A stretch of DNA of 64,000 bases from JBGPTF01 sp041490445 (GTDB lineage: Bacteria; Acidobacteriota; Terriglobia; Acidiferrales; UBA7541). The notes under the pieces are model-generated. The model made no database searches. It saw only the letters and a list, made by a program, of their open reading frames with translations, and was not told the origin of the DNA. The translations under genes and the position numbers were made by a program. How positions within the stretch are numbered: position 1 is the first letter of the stretch; every line of letters begins with the position of its first letter. Below are positions 1 to 7,691 of this stretch, in pieces. The stretch lies in NCBI GenBank assembly GCA_041490445.1, contig JBGPTF010000008.1, positions 1 to 64,000 on the forward strand, read 5' to 3'.

Positions 1-242
1 CGATAAGCGCGAACGCTGGGTTCTGAATACAGTTGCTCGACCTCTGTGTGAGTGAGTTCCATCAGGATGCCATGCGCGAGGCGATTGGGATTCCGCAGCA
101 GAGTTGCCCGTTGGCCAATCCGCAGCGCGAAGCCGGGAACGAAAGCTGGGCGAATGTTGGTAGGATTGACCCCTTTCGTCCTCAGGAGGTCGGCGTCCAT
201 GAATAACCCGTAGAAGAAGACTTCAATGCGGCGAGAGGACAT
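1..242 (-). CDS. Gamma-glutamylcyclotransferase-like (AIG2/GGCT fold) protein, 3' end cut by window
   Basis: Reading the minus strand from an ATG at 242 gives an uninterrupted 80-codon frame that runs off the left edge. It begins MSSRRIEVFFYGLFMDADLL and continues with a GFALRIG-x-RATLL stretch. FYGLFMD near the N terminus followed by GFALRIGxRATLL resembles small bacterial gamma-glutamylcyclotransferase-like proteins, whose FYG(L/T) turn binds substrate. The catalytic glutamate usually lies further downstream, outside the window, so activity cannot be judged. The gene is divergent from the mutase gene that starts at 540. The 297 bases between them show no further gene that I recognise. The family call rests on remembered similarity only. 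Confidence 0.6.
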   Translation of the reverse strand, partial: MSSRRIEVFFYGLFMDADLLRTKGVNPTNIRPAFVPGFALRIGQRATLLRNPNRLAHGILMELTHTEVEQLYSEPSVRAY

Positions 243-539
243 GAGCAGTGAAAGGTATAATCGCTCCAGAGGCTACTGTCAACCAGCTCAGCGCCTGTCC
301 CCATTCGAGACGCAACACAGTTTGGCAATTTGAATTGCTCTGCGAAACGCTGTCGTGGGATGCAAAAGTTCACTTGGTGCTCGCCGCCGATTGTGAGCGA
401 GTCACAGCGTACTCGGAAACTGACCCACTATCCGCACTTCCTCGCGCTTGTCGCAAATTTCCGGATGTCATAGACTGTTGTTTGCCACTTCCACGCAAAT
501 CATTCTTGGGCGCGATCTGACAATTCTGGAGACGGCTCG

Positions 540-2258
540 ATGACGGAAAAAGGCAAACTCGGCTTGCCGGCTGCGCCAGTTGCGGAGGCCGCAAAGGCAA
601 AGCGCAAGCCTTCTCCGGCCGAGCGGGCATGGGAAGAAAAGACGCTCGGGCCGGCCCTGGCGAAGTCCCCCGAGCGAGCCCCTGCGTTCACCACGATCTC
701 CGGCCACCCGATCCGTCGCCTCTATACTCCCGCCGACCTTGCAGACTGGAATCCCGATCGCGACCTGGGCTTGCCCGGCCAGCCGCCGTATACGCGGGGA
801 ATTCACGCCACGATGTACCGCGGCCGGCTCTGGACGATGCGGCAGTTTGCCGGGTTTGGCGCGGCGGAGGACACCAACCAGCGGTTCCGTTACCTGCTCA
901 CGCAGGGACAGACCGGCCTTTCCACCGCGTTCGATCTGCCGACGCTGATGGGCTACGACTCCGACCATCCGCTCTCCGAAGGAGAAGTCGGCAAGTGCGG
1001 CGTGGCCATCAGCTCGCTGGCGGATATGGAGGTTCTTTTCCAGGGCATCCCGCTTGCTGACGTCACGACTTCGATGACGATCAATTCTCCGGCGGCGGTG
1101 GTCTGGGCGATGTACCTGGCCGTGGCGGAAAAGCAAGGCGCCGATTGGAAGAAAATCTCCGGCACCATTCAGAACGACATCCTGAAGGAATACATCGCGC
1201 AGAAGGAATACATCTATCCGCCCGAGCCTTCCATGCGGCTCGTGATCGACACCTTCGAATTCGGCGTCAGGCACACGCCGAAATTTAATGTGATCTCAAT
1301 CAGCGGCTACCACATCCGCGAAGCCGGCTCGACGGCGATTCAGGAGCTCGCCTTCACGTTGCGCGACGGCATCGAATACGTGGATTGGGCGATCCGCCGC
1401 GGCCTGCAGGTGGACGACTTCGTTCCGCAACTTTCGTTTTTCTTCAACGCCCACAATGATTTCTTCGAAGAAATCGCCAAATACCGCGCTGCCCGCCGCA
1501 TCTGGTACAAGACAATGCGCGACCGCTTCGGCGCGAAGACCGAGCGCGCCTGGGCCCTGCGTTACCATACGCAGACGGCCGGCTGCTCCCTCACCGCCCA
1601 GCAGCCTTACAACAACGTAGTGCGCACGGCCCTCCAGGCGCTCGCCGCGGTGCTCGGCGGGACGCAGTCGTTGCATACGAACTCGCTCGACGAGGCCTGG
1701 GCGCTGCCCACCGAATTTGCGGCCACGGTGGCCCTCCGCACCCAGCAGATCATCGCGCACGAAAGCGGCGTCACGAACACGGCGGACCCTCTCGCCGGCT
1801 CTTATTTCGTCGAAGCGCTCACCGGCGAAGTCGAGCGCGGCGCCTGGGACTACATCGAGAAGATTGATTCCCTGGGCGGCATGGTCGCCGCCATCGAGCG
1901 CTCCTACCCGCAGCGCGAAATCGCCGAAGCGTCCTATCGCTACCAGATGGAAGTGGACCGCAAGGAGAAAATCATCGTGGGCGTGAACGACTACGTCGCC
2001 GAAGAAAAGCCTCTCGATACCCTCCAGATTGACGAGACTGTCGCGAAACGACAGGCCGAACGGCTGCGTAAGCTTCGCAGCGAGCGTTCCAGCCAAGAAG
2101 TCGAGCGGCGCCTGGACGCCCTTCGCACGGCCGCCGAAGGAAGCGAGAACTTGATGCCTTACATCTACGAAGCCGTGAAGGCCTACGCCACCCTCGGCGA
2201 AATCTGCGACACGATGCGCGCCGTCTTCGGCGTTTACGAAGAAGTTGCCATCACGTAG
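540..2258 (+). CDS. icmA: Acyl-CoA mutase large subunit (methylmalonyl-CoA mutase family; isobutyryl-CoA mutase-type active site)
   Basis: This 572-residue protein is the TIM-barrel catalytic subunit of a coenzyme B12-dependent acyl-CoA mutase. It lacks the cobalamin-binding domain, which is encoded separately at 3707. Core motifs are present: LWTMRQFAGFG (97-107), GLSTAFDLPTLMGYDSDHP (126-144) and SGTIQNDILKE (207-217). In methylmalonyl-CoA mutase the substrate carboxylate is held by Tyr89 and Arg207. The equivalents here, found by gapless alignment (spacing 118 in both), are Phe103 and Gln221, the pair described for isobutyryl-CoA mutase. The sizes (572 plus 137 residues) also match the two-subunit isobutyryl-CoA mutase of Streptomyces. 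Automatic annotation would probably say methylmalonyl-CoA mutase. The ATG at 540 has a GGAG about 8 bases upstream. The family is certain; the substrate is inferred. Confidence 0.9.
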   Translation: MTEKGKLGLPAAPVAEAAKAKRKPSPAERAWEEKTLGPALAKSPERAPAFTTISGHPIRRLYTPADLADWNPDRDLGLPGQPPYTRGIHATMYRGRLWTMRQFAGFGAAEDTNQRFRYLLTQGQTGLSTAFDLPTLMGYDSDHPLSEGEVGKCGVAISSLADMEVLFQGIPLADVTTSMTINSPAAVVWAMYLAVAEKQGADWKKISGTIQNDILKEYIAQKEYIYPPEPSMRLVIDTFEFGVRHTPKFNVISISGYHIREAGSTAIQELAFTLRDGIEYVDWAIRRGLQVDDFVPQLSFFFNAHNDFFEEIAKYRAARRIWYKTMRDRFGAKTERAWALRYHTQTAGCSLTAQQPYNNVVRTALQALAAVLGGTQSLHTNSLDEAWALPTEFAATVALRTQQIIAHESGVTNTADPLAGSYFVEALTGEVERGAWDYIEKIDSLGGMVAAIERSYPQREIAEASYRYQMEVDRKEKIIVGVNDYVAEEKPLDTLQIDETVAKRQAERLRKLRSERSSQEVERRLDALRTAAEGSENLMPYIYEAVKAYATLGEICDTMRAVFGVYEEVAIT

Positions 2259-2380
2259 TGGGTCGTCCTGGAAATAAATGTCACAAGTATTTTGACCTCA
2301 GCTGCTCATCAATTTTCACAACCCTGTGCTCAAGGATGGCATTCGGCGATTCGTGTGGCACTATAAACCAGCAGAGACGG

Positions 2381-2431
2381 AAGAAGATAACGCCGAGACG
2401 CAGAGAACGCCGACGGTCGCAGAGGCAGGAC
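2381..2431. repeat. GCAGAG-rich dispersed repeat, copy 1
   Basis: This segment begins GAAGATAACGCCGAGACGCA and continues through a tract of GCAGAG-like hexamers to GTCGCAGAGGCA. A close copy lies at 13772-13822 (GAAGATAACGCAGAGACGCA...). More GCAGAG units are scattered from 2448 to 2606 around the broken mutase fragments. Both sites are intergenic. No function is evident. Short open frames across the tract look like composition artefacts. Confidence 0.6.
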
Positions 2432-2475
2432 GGAAGGGAAAAAGAAAACGCAGAGACGCAGAGGGGCGCAGAGGC

Positions 2476-2518
2476 GTGACGGAGAAGAAGATTCGTGTCT
2501 TGATTGCCAAGCCCGGCC
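2476..2518 (+). pseudogene. Broken 5' fragment of the cobalamin-binding mutase subunit gene, copy 1
   Basis: Read from a GTG at 2476 this segment encodes VTEKKIRVLIAKPG, nearly the same as the N terminus of the intact small subunit at 3707 (MAEKRIRVLIAKPG). The similarity stops after the KPG codons and runs into GCAGAG-rich repeat sequence. It is a relic of a duplication, not a functional gene. Confidence 0.75.
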
Positions 2519-2610
2519 GGAGGAAAAGGCGAACGCCGAGACGCGGAAAACGCGCAGGGCCGCAGAGGCATGTCCGCACAGAAAAAGACAACGCAGAGAG
2601 TCGCTGAGGA

Positions 2611-2669
2611 ACGAGAAAGAAGATTCGTGTCTTGATCGCCAAGCCCGGCCTCGACGGGCAAGACCAGGG
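2611..2669 (+). pseudogene. Broken 5' fragment of the cobalamin-binding mutase subunit gene, copy 2
   Basis: This segment encodes RKKIRVLIAKPGLDGQDQG. It matches the start of the intact small subunit (RIRVLIAKPGLDGHDRG) up to and including the cobalamin-ligand motif. The cobalt-coordinating His has become Gln and the following Arg is also Gln. It has no obvious start codon and ends just before the hydrolase start at 2678. The hydrolase gene thus sits between this partial copy and the complete gene. Confidence 0.75.
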
Positions 2670-2677
2670 AGACTCTA

Positions 2678-3640
2678 ATGATGATTCGCAGCCTGCGTGG
2701 CTCGGTGACACTCGCTGCTCTTTCTCTTGTTGCCGCATTCGCAACAACCGCCGCTGGCGCTGGTGCAGTCAGAACCCACGGCGGTTTTGTCAAGACCAGG
2801 GACGGCATCAAGATTCACTACGTCGAAGCCGGTGCAGAACATTCTAAACTCGCTCCTTCGGTCGTAACACCGCCGACTTTTCCCGATCCCAATTTTAAGT
2901 ATCCGGGCATGCAGCTTCGACCCTCGATTCTCTTTGTTTCCGGGTGGACCATGCCGGGCTGGATCTGGGAAAAGCAAATCGCGCACTTCGCGCAAAACTA
3001 TCATGTCGTCGCGATGGATCCGCGCTGCCAGGGAGCCTCGACGCAGACTTCGGACGGCCTTTCCCCCGCCGCACGAGCACGTGACATCAAAGCGGTCGTC
3101 GATCGCTTGCATCTCGCTCCGGTCGTGCTCGTGGGCTGGTCGATGGCTGTGGGAGAAATCGCGTCCTACGTCGAGCAGTTCGGCACCGCCGACGCAGCTG
3201 CCTTCGTCTTCGTCGACGACGCGCCCGGCGCCGACATTCCTGCCGCGCAGTACAAGGATCTCTTGGGATTCATCAACGGCTTCAATGCCGATCGCCGCGC
3301 CGCCACCCTTCCGTTCGTGCGCTCGTGGTTCAAGAAGCCGCAGCCGGAGGATTACATCCATCGTGTGGTCGAAGCCTCGTTGCGCACCCCGACCAATACG
3401 GCCGTGGCGCTCCTCGTCGGCAAGTTCGGGACGGACAATCGTGCCGCACTCGCGAAAATTCATCAGCCCACCCTCATCGTGGGCGCGAAGAGTTCCTACG
3501 ATTTTATTGTCCGTGACATGCAAAAGCAGATTCCGGGCTCGCGGCTCGAAATATTCGAAGACGCTGGCCACGCTCTCTTTGTAGATGATGCCGACCGGTT
3601 CAATTCCCTGCTGGAGGCCTTCCTGGCAACAGCGGATTGA
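2678..3640 (+). CDS. Secreted alpha/beta hydrolase
   Basis: This 320-residue protein has an N-terminal signal peptide (hydrophobic residues about 10-28, ending in an AGA-type site) and a full alpha/beta hydrolase fold. The nucleophile elbow GWSMAVG places the catalytic Ser at 155. The catalytic His is His298 in EDAGHALF. An Asp near 275 (SSYDF) is a candidate third member, and the oxyanion region is LFVSGW (85-90). The fold covers esterases, dehalogenases and lactonases, so the substrate is unknown. It would act in the periplasm or outside the cell, unlike its cytoplasmic neighbours. It interrupts the two mutase subunit genes and is preceded by a broken copy of the small-subunit 5' end, which suggests late insertion. 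The start has an AGGGAG about 8 bases upstream. Confidence 0.85.
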   Translation: MMIRSLRGSVTLAALSLVAAFATTAAGAGAVRTHGGFVKTRDGIKIHYVEAGAEHSKLAPSVVTPPTFPDPNFKYPGMQLRPSILFVSGWTMPGWIWEKQIAHFAQNYHVVAMDPRCQGASTQTSDGLSPAARARDIKAVVDRLHLAPVVLVGWSMAVGEIASYVEQFGTADAAAFVFVDDAPGADIPAAQYKDLLGFINGFNADRRAATLPFVRSWFKKPQPEDYIHRVVEASLRTPTNTAVALLVGKFGTDNRAALAKIHQPTLIVGAKSSYDFIVRDMQKQIPGSRLEIFEDAGHALFVDDADRFNSLLEAFLATAD

Positions 3641-3706
3641 CCTCCGCAACTCCGCAAGCCTGTTCTCTACCGCTGCCAGTGTGTTTTGTCGTATGCTTTC
3701 TCAGCT

Positions 3707-4120
3707 ATGGCTGAAAAACGGATTCGCGTTTTGATTGCCAAGCCCGGCCTCGACGGCCATGACCGCGGCGCGAAGATCATTGCCCGCGCCCTTCGGGACG
3801 CCGGCATGGAAGTGATCTATACCGGCCTGCGCCAGACGCCGGAAATGATCGCCTCCGCCGCCGTGCAGGAGGACGTGGACGTCATCGGTCTCTCCATCCT
3901 GTCCGGCGCGCACAACACTCTCTGCGCACGCCTGATGGAGCTGCTTCGCGAGAAGAAAATGAACGACGTCACCGTCCTCATCGGCGGCATCATCCCTGAA
4001 GCCGATATCCCCGCGCTCAAAAAGGCCGGCATCGCCGGAGTCTTCCTCCCCGGCACGCGCACGCAGGCCATCGTGGACTTCATCCACGAGAACGCGGCGC
4101 GCGCCCCGCGACACGCCTAG
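3707..4120 (+). CDS. icmB: Acyl-CoA mutase small subunit, cobalamin (B12)-binding
   Basis: This 137-residue B12-binding domain pairs with the mutase large subunit at 540. The base-off/His-on signature DxHxxG is present as GLDGHDRG (residues about 14-21), where the His coordinates cobalt. The later SILSGAH and IGGIIPEAD segments line the nucleotide-tail pocket. The length matches stand-alone small subunits (about 135-140 residues). The ATG at 3707 fits the family N terminus. An in-frame TTG at 3686 would add seven unsupported residues. The gene lies 6 bases before the crotonase gene at 4127, so the two are probably cotranscribed. It is 1.45 kb from its partner, with a hydrolase gene and two partial copies of its own 5' end in between. 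Confidence 0.92.
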   Translation: MAEKRIRVLIAKPGLDGHDRGAKIIARALRDAGMEVIYTGLRQTPEMIASAAVQEDVDVIGLSILSGAHNTLCARLMELLREKKMNDVTVLIGGIIPEADIPALKKAGIAGVFLPGTRTQAIVDFIHENAARAPRHA

Positions 4121-4126
4121 ACGGCG

Positions 4127-4735
4127 GTGGAATCTACCCTTCGAATTGCCCGCCTTGGGACGATCGCACTCCTTCAACTCGAAAACCCATCCGGGTATCC
4201 GCGGCTCGAACGGTCGTTACTTGATGCCCTGCGCCGTAATCTCGATGCCCTTGCAGGCGAACCGTCTTGCGCCGGCATTGTGATTACCGGCACGGCGCTG
4301 GCATTCGCCGCCGGGGCCGAAATCTCTGAACTTGCCGCGCTCGGGGCCGCCGAAGCCTTCGAGTTTTCCCGTCTCGGACAACGAGTGATGAACCGGATCG
4401 AGCAGTTTTCGAAGCCGGTGGTCGCCGCCATCCGAGGCTACTGCCTGGGCGGCGGCCTCGATCTCGCGCTCGCTTGCCATGTTCGAATTGCGGGCAAAGA
4501 GTCCGTCTTCGCGCACCCCGGCGGTTCGCTCGGCATTCTCACGGGCTGGGGCGGAACTGGGCGCCTGCCGCGCATCGTCGGCCGCGGCCGCGCCCTGGAG
4601 ATCCTCGCGACGGGCCGCTCGATCACCTCGACGGAAGCTTTCGCGATGCGCCTTATAAACCGCCTTGTCCCGGACGAGGACGTCCTTGGAGCGGCAATTC
4701 ACCTTCTCCGGCGCGAGCCCGCTGGCCCCGCGTGA
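4127..4735 (+). CDS. Enoyl-CoA hydratase/isomerase (crotonase) family protein lacking both catalytic glutamates
   Basis: This 202-residue crotonase-fold protein has the oxyanion-hole segment AAGAEISEL and the GGGLDLALA helix. In standard enoyl-CoA hydratases two glutamates 20 residues apart (rat Glu144 and Glu164) do acid-base chemistry. Here the first is Asp (GGGLDL) and the second, in the PGGSLGI loop, is Gly. It is also shorter than the usual 255-260 residues and lacks most of the C-terminal helical trimerisation region. CoA binding may persist, but ordinary hydration is doubtful. GTG start 6 bases after the mutase small subunit, so probably the same operon. Its context suggests work on a branched-chain or C4 acyl-CoA. 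Confidence 0.8.
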   Translation: MESTLRIARLGTIALLQLENPSGYPRLERSLLDALRRNLDALAGEPSCAGIVITGTALAFAAGAEISELAALGAAEAFEFSRLGQRVMNRIEQFSKPVVAAIRGYCLGGGLDLALACHVRIAGKESVFAHPGGSLGILTGWGGTGRLPRIVGRGRALEILATGRSITSTEAFAMRLINRLVPDEDVLGAAIHLLRREPAGPA

Positions 4736-4793
4736 TGGCGCCGCGTCCTCTCCGAAGATTCTCGCGAGAACGAGAGGATTCGTTGGGAAGAAC

Positions 4794-5606
4794 TCAGCGC
4801 CACTTCCGCAGAAACTTGATCCGCGTATAGACAACGCCAAACCCGCGCCGCTCCGCGTTTCTCTGCGACGTGCTCCCCGGCTGCGTAATGGTCATGGCAA
4901 GATCACATCCCTTTGCCGCCGCAAACTTCAATCGCGCGTTTTGCAGAGCCGTTTGCACGCCGCGGCCCCGGAATTCCGGCAGTGTGCTGGCCCCGCCAAG
5001 CGTGGCGAGCCTCTTGTTCAGGTACGTCACTCCTCCGCCCGCGATCTTCCCGTTCACCAGACCGAAGAAGCAGACCGAGCCCGGCCGCGTCGCGAATGCC
5101 CGCAGAATGCCAAGCAGCTCGGGCGTGACCGGAAAATGCTCCGCGAACCCCTGCGCAACGGTTCGCGCCCAGAGATCCGCCTCGTTTGCCGCCGCCCGCC
5201 GGATGGAAATGGAGCGCGCGGGCGCGGCGAATCGCTCCCGGCGCCGCAATGACCGTACCAGCACGTTCGAGAATTCGATGGGGCGATAGCCTCGGCGCCC
5301 GAGCAATTCCCCAAGTGTTGCGTGCGCCAGCGGACAGAATTCGATATTCACCGGCGAGCCTCGCTTGCGGTAGAACGCCTCCATTTTTTCAATTTCGGCC
5401 TCCGTCACTGGCCCGTGCAGCCCCAGCCCGACAGCCTGCGTGATCGGTGACCCGACGCCGGTAAACACTGCGCATCCTCCGGCAACCTCCAAGACCGTGG
5501 CATACCGTTTGCCGCGTTCCCGCGCCATGGCTTCCGCACATATGCGGCCCGCCAGCGCCTCTGCCATTTCCAACCGCCTTGCCAGGTTCAGATCTGCGAA
5601 TCGCAA
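4794..5606 (-). CDS. GNAT-family N-acetyltransferase
   Basis: The C-terminal half carries a GNAT domain. Motif A (acetyl-CoA pyrophosphate loop) is EFRGRGVQTALQNARL, followed by a Q-P-G-S-T-S-Q-R-N segment and the typical ERRGF turn. The N-terminal 120 residues look like a degenerate second GNAT domain, an arrangement common in this family. I chose the TTG at 5606 because AAGGAGGG lies 6 bases upstream. An in-frame ATG at 5675 would add 23 residues with no ribosome site. The substrate is unknown. The gene points opposite to the catabolic genes on either side. The 395 bases between it and the carboxylase gene at 6002 hold only a probable promoter. Confidence 0.8.
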   Translation of the reverse strand: MRFADLNLARRLEMAEALAGRICAEAMARERGKRYATVLEVAGGCAVFTGVGSPITQAVGLGLHGPVTEAEIEKMEAFYRKRGSPVNIEFCPLAHATLGELLGRRGYRPIEFSNVLVRSLRRRERFAAPARSISIRRAAANEADLWARTVAQGFAEHFPVTPELLGILRAFATRPGSVCFFGLVNGKIAGGGVTYLNKRLATLGGASTLPEFRGRGVQTALQNARLKFAAAKGCDLAMTITQPGSTSQRNAERRGFGVVYTRIKFLRKWR

Positions 5607-5959
5607 TGGAAAACCCTCCTTGAATGCCCCTCGGGGCGATGACCACCCACCATCGGGACGCGGCGGTCCCAACATTCACCGCGCCATGGGACGCAGAGCT
5701 ACCTGACATAGGCCTGCCTCATGGGAAACTTGGCTTGGGGATTTTCCTGGAACGATTGTCCCGCGCCTAGCTTTGCGCGAGCAACCGGCAGGAGGCAGAC
5801 CTGTTCAACCGGATGGGTACGACACACATAGGCGCCTCCTTCGAGAGGATTCGTCCGAAGCCTCTCTTGACTGTTGCCCAGTATACGGAACTTGCGCGGG
5901 AAAGCAACTCGACAGCGCCAACTTGTTTGCGCCACTCGCGCGAATCGCGCGAAATACCG

Positions 5960-5965
5960 TATACT
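5960..5965 (+). promoter_or_regulatory. Candidate -10 element for the leucine-degradation genes
   Basis: TATACT matches the -10 consensus at five of six positions and lies 37 bases before the TTG start of the carboxyltransferase gene. No good -35 hexamer sits 16-18 bases upstream, so the call is tentative. The remaining 5607-5959 interval between the divergent genes shows no gene or hairpin that I recognise. Confidence 0.35.
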
Positions 5966-6001
5966 GCGCGTTACTTCATCTTCACGCGCGAGGTCCACGA
6001 G

Positions 6002-7678
6002 TTGCCTGACTCCATCATCGAGACACGCGTCAAACGGGACGCCGCCGACTTCAAAAAGAACCACCGCACGGTTGTTGACCTCCTCACCGAAATCAAGAAT
6101 GAAGAGGAGCGCATCCGTCAGGGCGGCGGCGCGAAAGCGATCGAATCCCAGCACAAGAAGAACCGACTGACCGCGCGCGAGCGCATCGCGAAGCTGATCG
6201 ACCCCAATGGCCGCTTCTTTGAGCTCGGCCTCTACGCCGCCCACGAAATGTACGAGGAATGGGGCGGCGCGCCCGCCGCCGGAACGATCACGGGCCTCGC
6301 GAAGGTCTCCGGCCGCCGCGTGATGATCATCGCCAACGACGCCACCGTAAAAGCCGGCGCGTTCTTCCCGATGACCGCGAAAAAAGTGATCCGCGCGCAA
6401 AACATCGCCATCGACAATCACATCCCCACGATCTATCTGGTGGACTCCGCCGGCGTTTTCCTGCCCCTCCAGGAAGACGTTTTTCCGGATACCGACGACT
6501 TCGGCCGCGTCTTCCGCAACAACGCCGTGATGAGCGCGATGGGGATTCCCCAAATCACCGCCATTATGGGAATGTGCGTCGCCGGTGGCGCGTACTTGCC
6601 CATCATGTGCGACCACGTCCTGATGACGGAAGGCAGCGGGCTTTTCCTGGCCGGGCCCGCGCTCGTGCAGGCCGCGATCGGGCAGAAGACCTCCGCTGAA
6701 GAGCTGGGCGGCGCAAAAATGCACGCCAGTGTCAGCGGCACCATAGACTTCCGCGAGCCCGACGACGACTCCTGCATCAAACGCATTCGCTCGCTGGTGG
6801 ACAAGATGGGACAGAAGCCCGGCGCGCCGTTCAGCCACAAGCCACCGGAAGCGCCTGTGCATTCCGCAGAGGACATTTACGGAATTTTCTCCTCCGACCC
6901 GGCAAAGCAATACGACATGCTCGAAATCATTGCTCGCCTGGTGGATGGCAGCCGCTGGGACGAATACCGCGCCGAATACGGCAAGACGGTGCTCTGCGGC
7001 TACGCACGGATCGGCGGCTGGGCCGTCGGCATCGTCGCCAATCAGAAACAACATGTGCAGACGCTCGCGCCCGGCACCGGCGAGCGCCGCATCGAATTCG
7101 GCGGCGTGATTTACACGGAGTCGGCCGACAAGGCCGCGCGCTTCATCCTCGATTGCAACCAGCATCTCGTGCCGCTCATTTTTCTGCACGACGTCAACGG
7201 CTTCATGGTGGGCAAAGAGGCTGAATGGAGCGGCATCATTCGCGCCGGGGCGAAAATGGTGAATGCCGTGGCCAACAGCGTTGTGCCGAAAATCACCGTG
7301 ATTTGCGGCGGCAGCTTCGGCGCCGGCCACTACGCCATGTGCGGCAAGGCGTACGACCCTCGTTTTCTTTTCGCCTGGCCCACGGCGCGGTACGCGGTGA
7401 TGAGCGGAGAATCCGCCGCCGGGACGCTTGTCGAGATCAAAATCAAGCAGCTCGAGCGCGAAGGAAAGAAGCTGAACGAACAGGAAAAGAAAGAACTGTT
7501 CGAGTCCATCCGCGCGACGTACGAGCATCAGACCGATCCGCGCTACGCCGCCGCGCGCCTCTGGGTGGACGCGATTATCGACCCGGCCCAGACGCGCGAA
7601 GCCCTGATCGAAGCGCTGGAATCGGCCGGGCTGAATCCCGAAGTTCGCGAATTCAAGACCGGCGTGCTGCAGACGTAA
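6002..7678 (+). CDS. Acyl-CoA carboxylase carboxyltransferase (beta) subunit, methylcrotonyl-CoA carboxylase-like
   Basis: This 558-residue carboxyltransferase transfers CO2 from carboxybiotin to an acyl-CoA. Landmarks are RLTARERIAKLIDP near the N terminus, IIANDATVKAGAFFP, LVDSAGVFLPLQ, MCVAGGAYLPIMCD, and in the C-terminal half GGSFGAGHYAMCGKAYDP and PTARYAVMSGESAAGTL. The EMYEEWGGAPAAGTITG region and the C-terminal pattern resemble methylcrotonyl-CoA carboxylase beta (LiuB/MccB) more than propionyl-CoA carboxylase. It is followed 13 bases later by HMG-CoA lyase and then by a methylglutaconyl-CoA hydratase-like gene, which supports leucine catabolism. The biotin carboxylase/biotin carrier subunit is not in this window. 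The TTG at 6002 matches the family N terminus. Upstream in-frame sequence back to 5813 looks non-coding. Confidence 0.88.
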   Translation: MPDSIIETRVKRDAADFKKNHRTVVDLLTEIKNEEERIRQGGGAKAIESQHKKNRLTARERIAKLIDPNGRFFELGLYAAHEMYEEWGGAPAAGTITGLAKVSGRRVMIIANDATVKAGAFFPMTAKKVIRAQNIAIDNHIPTIYLVDSAGVFLPLQEDVFPDTDDFGRVFRNNAVMSAMGIPQITAIMGMCVAGGAYLPIMCDHVLMTEGSGLFLAGPALVQAAIGQKTSAEELGGAKMHASVSGTIDFREPDDDSCIKRIRSLVDKMGQKPGAPFSHKPPEAPVHSAEDIYGIFSSDPAKQYDMLEIIARLVDGSRWDEYRAEYGKTVLCGYARIGGWAVGIVANQKQHVQTLAPGTGERRIEFGGVIYTESADKAARFILDCNQHLVPLIFLHDVNGFMVGKEAEWSGIIRAGAKMVNAVANSVVPKITVICGGSFGAGHYAMCGKAYDPRFLFAWPTARYAVMSGESAAGTLVEIKIKQLEREGKKLNEQEKKELFESIRATYEHQTDPRYAAARLWVDAIIDPAQTREALIEALESAGLNPEVREFKTGVLQT

Positions 7679-7691
7679 TCTCTGAACACCG

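Noticed and set aside
243..539. Possible cobalamin riboswitch before the B12-dependent mutase
   Set aside because: I could not find a B12-box-like sequence or the expected stems. The leader is short and the enzyme uses B12 rather than making or importing it.
2258..2607. Small open frames across the GCAGAG tract
   Set aside because: They encode only charged low-complexity peptides in several frames at once, as expected of a repetitive tract.
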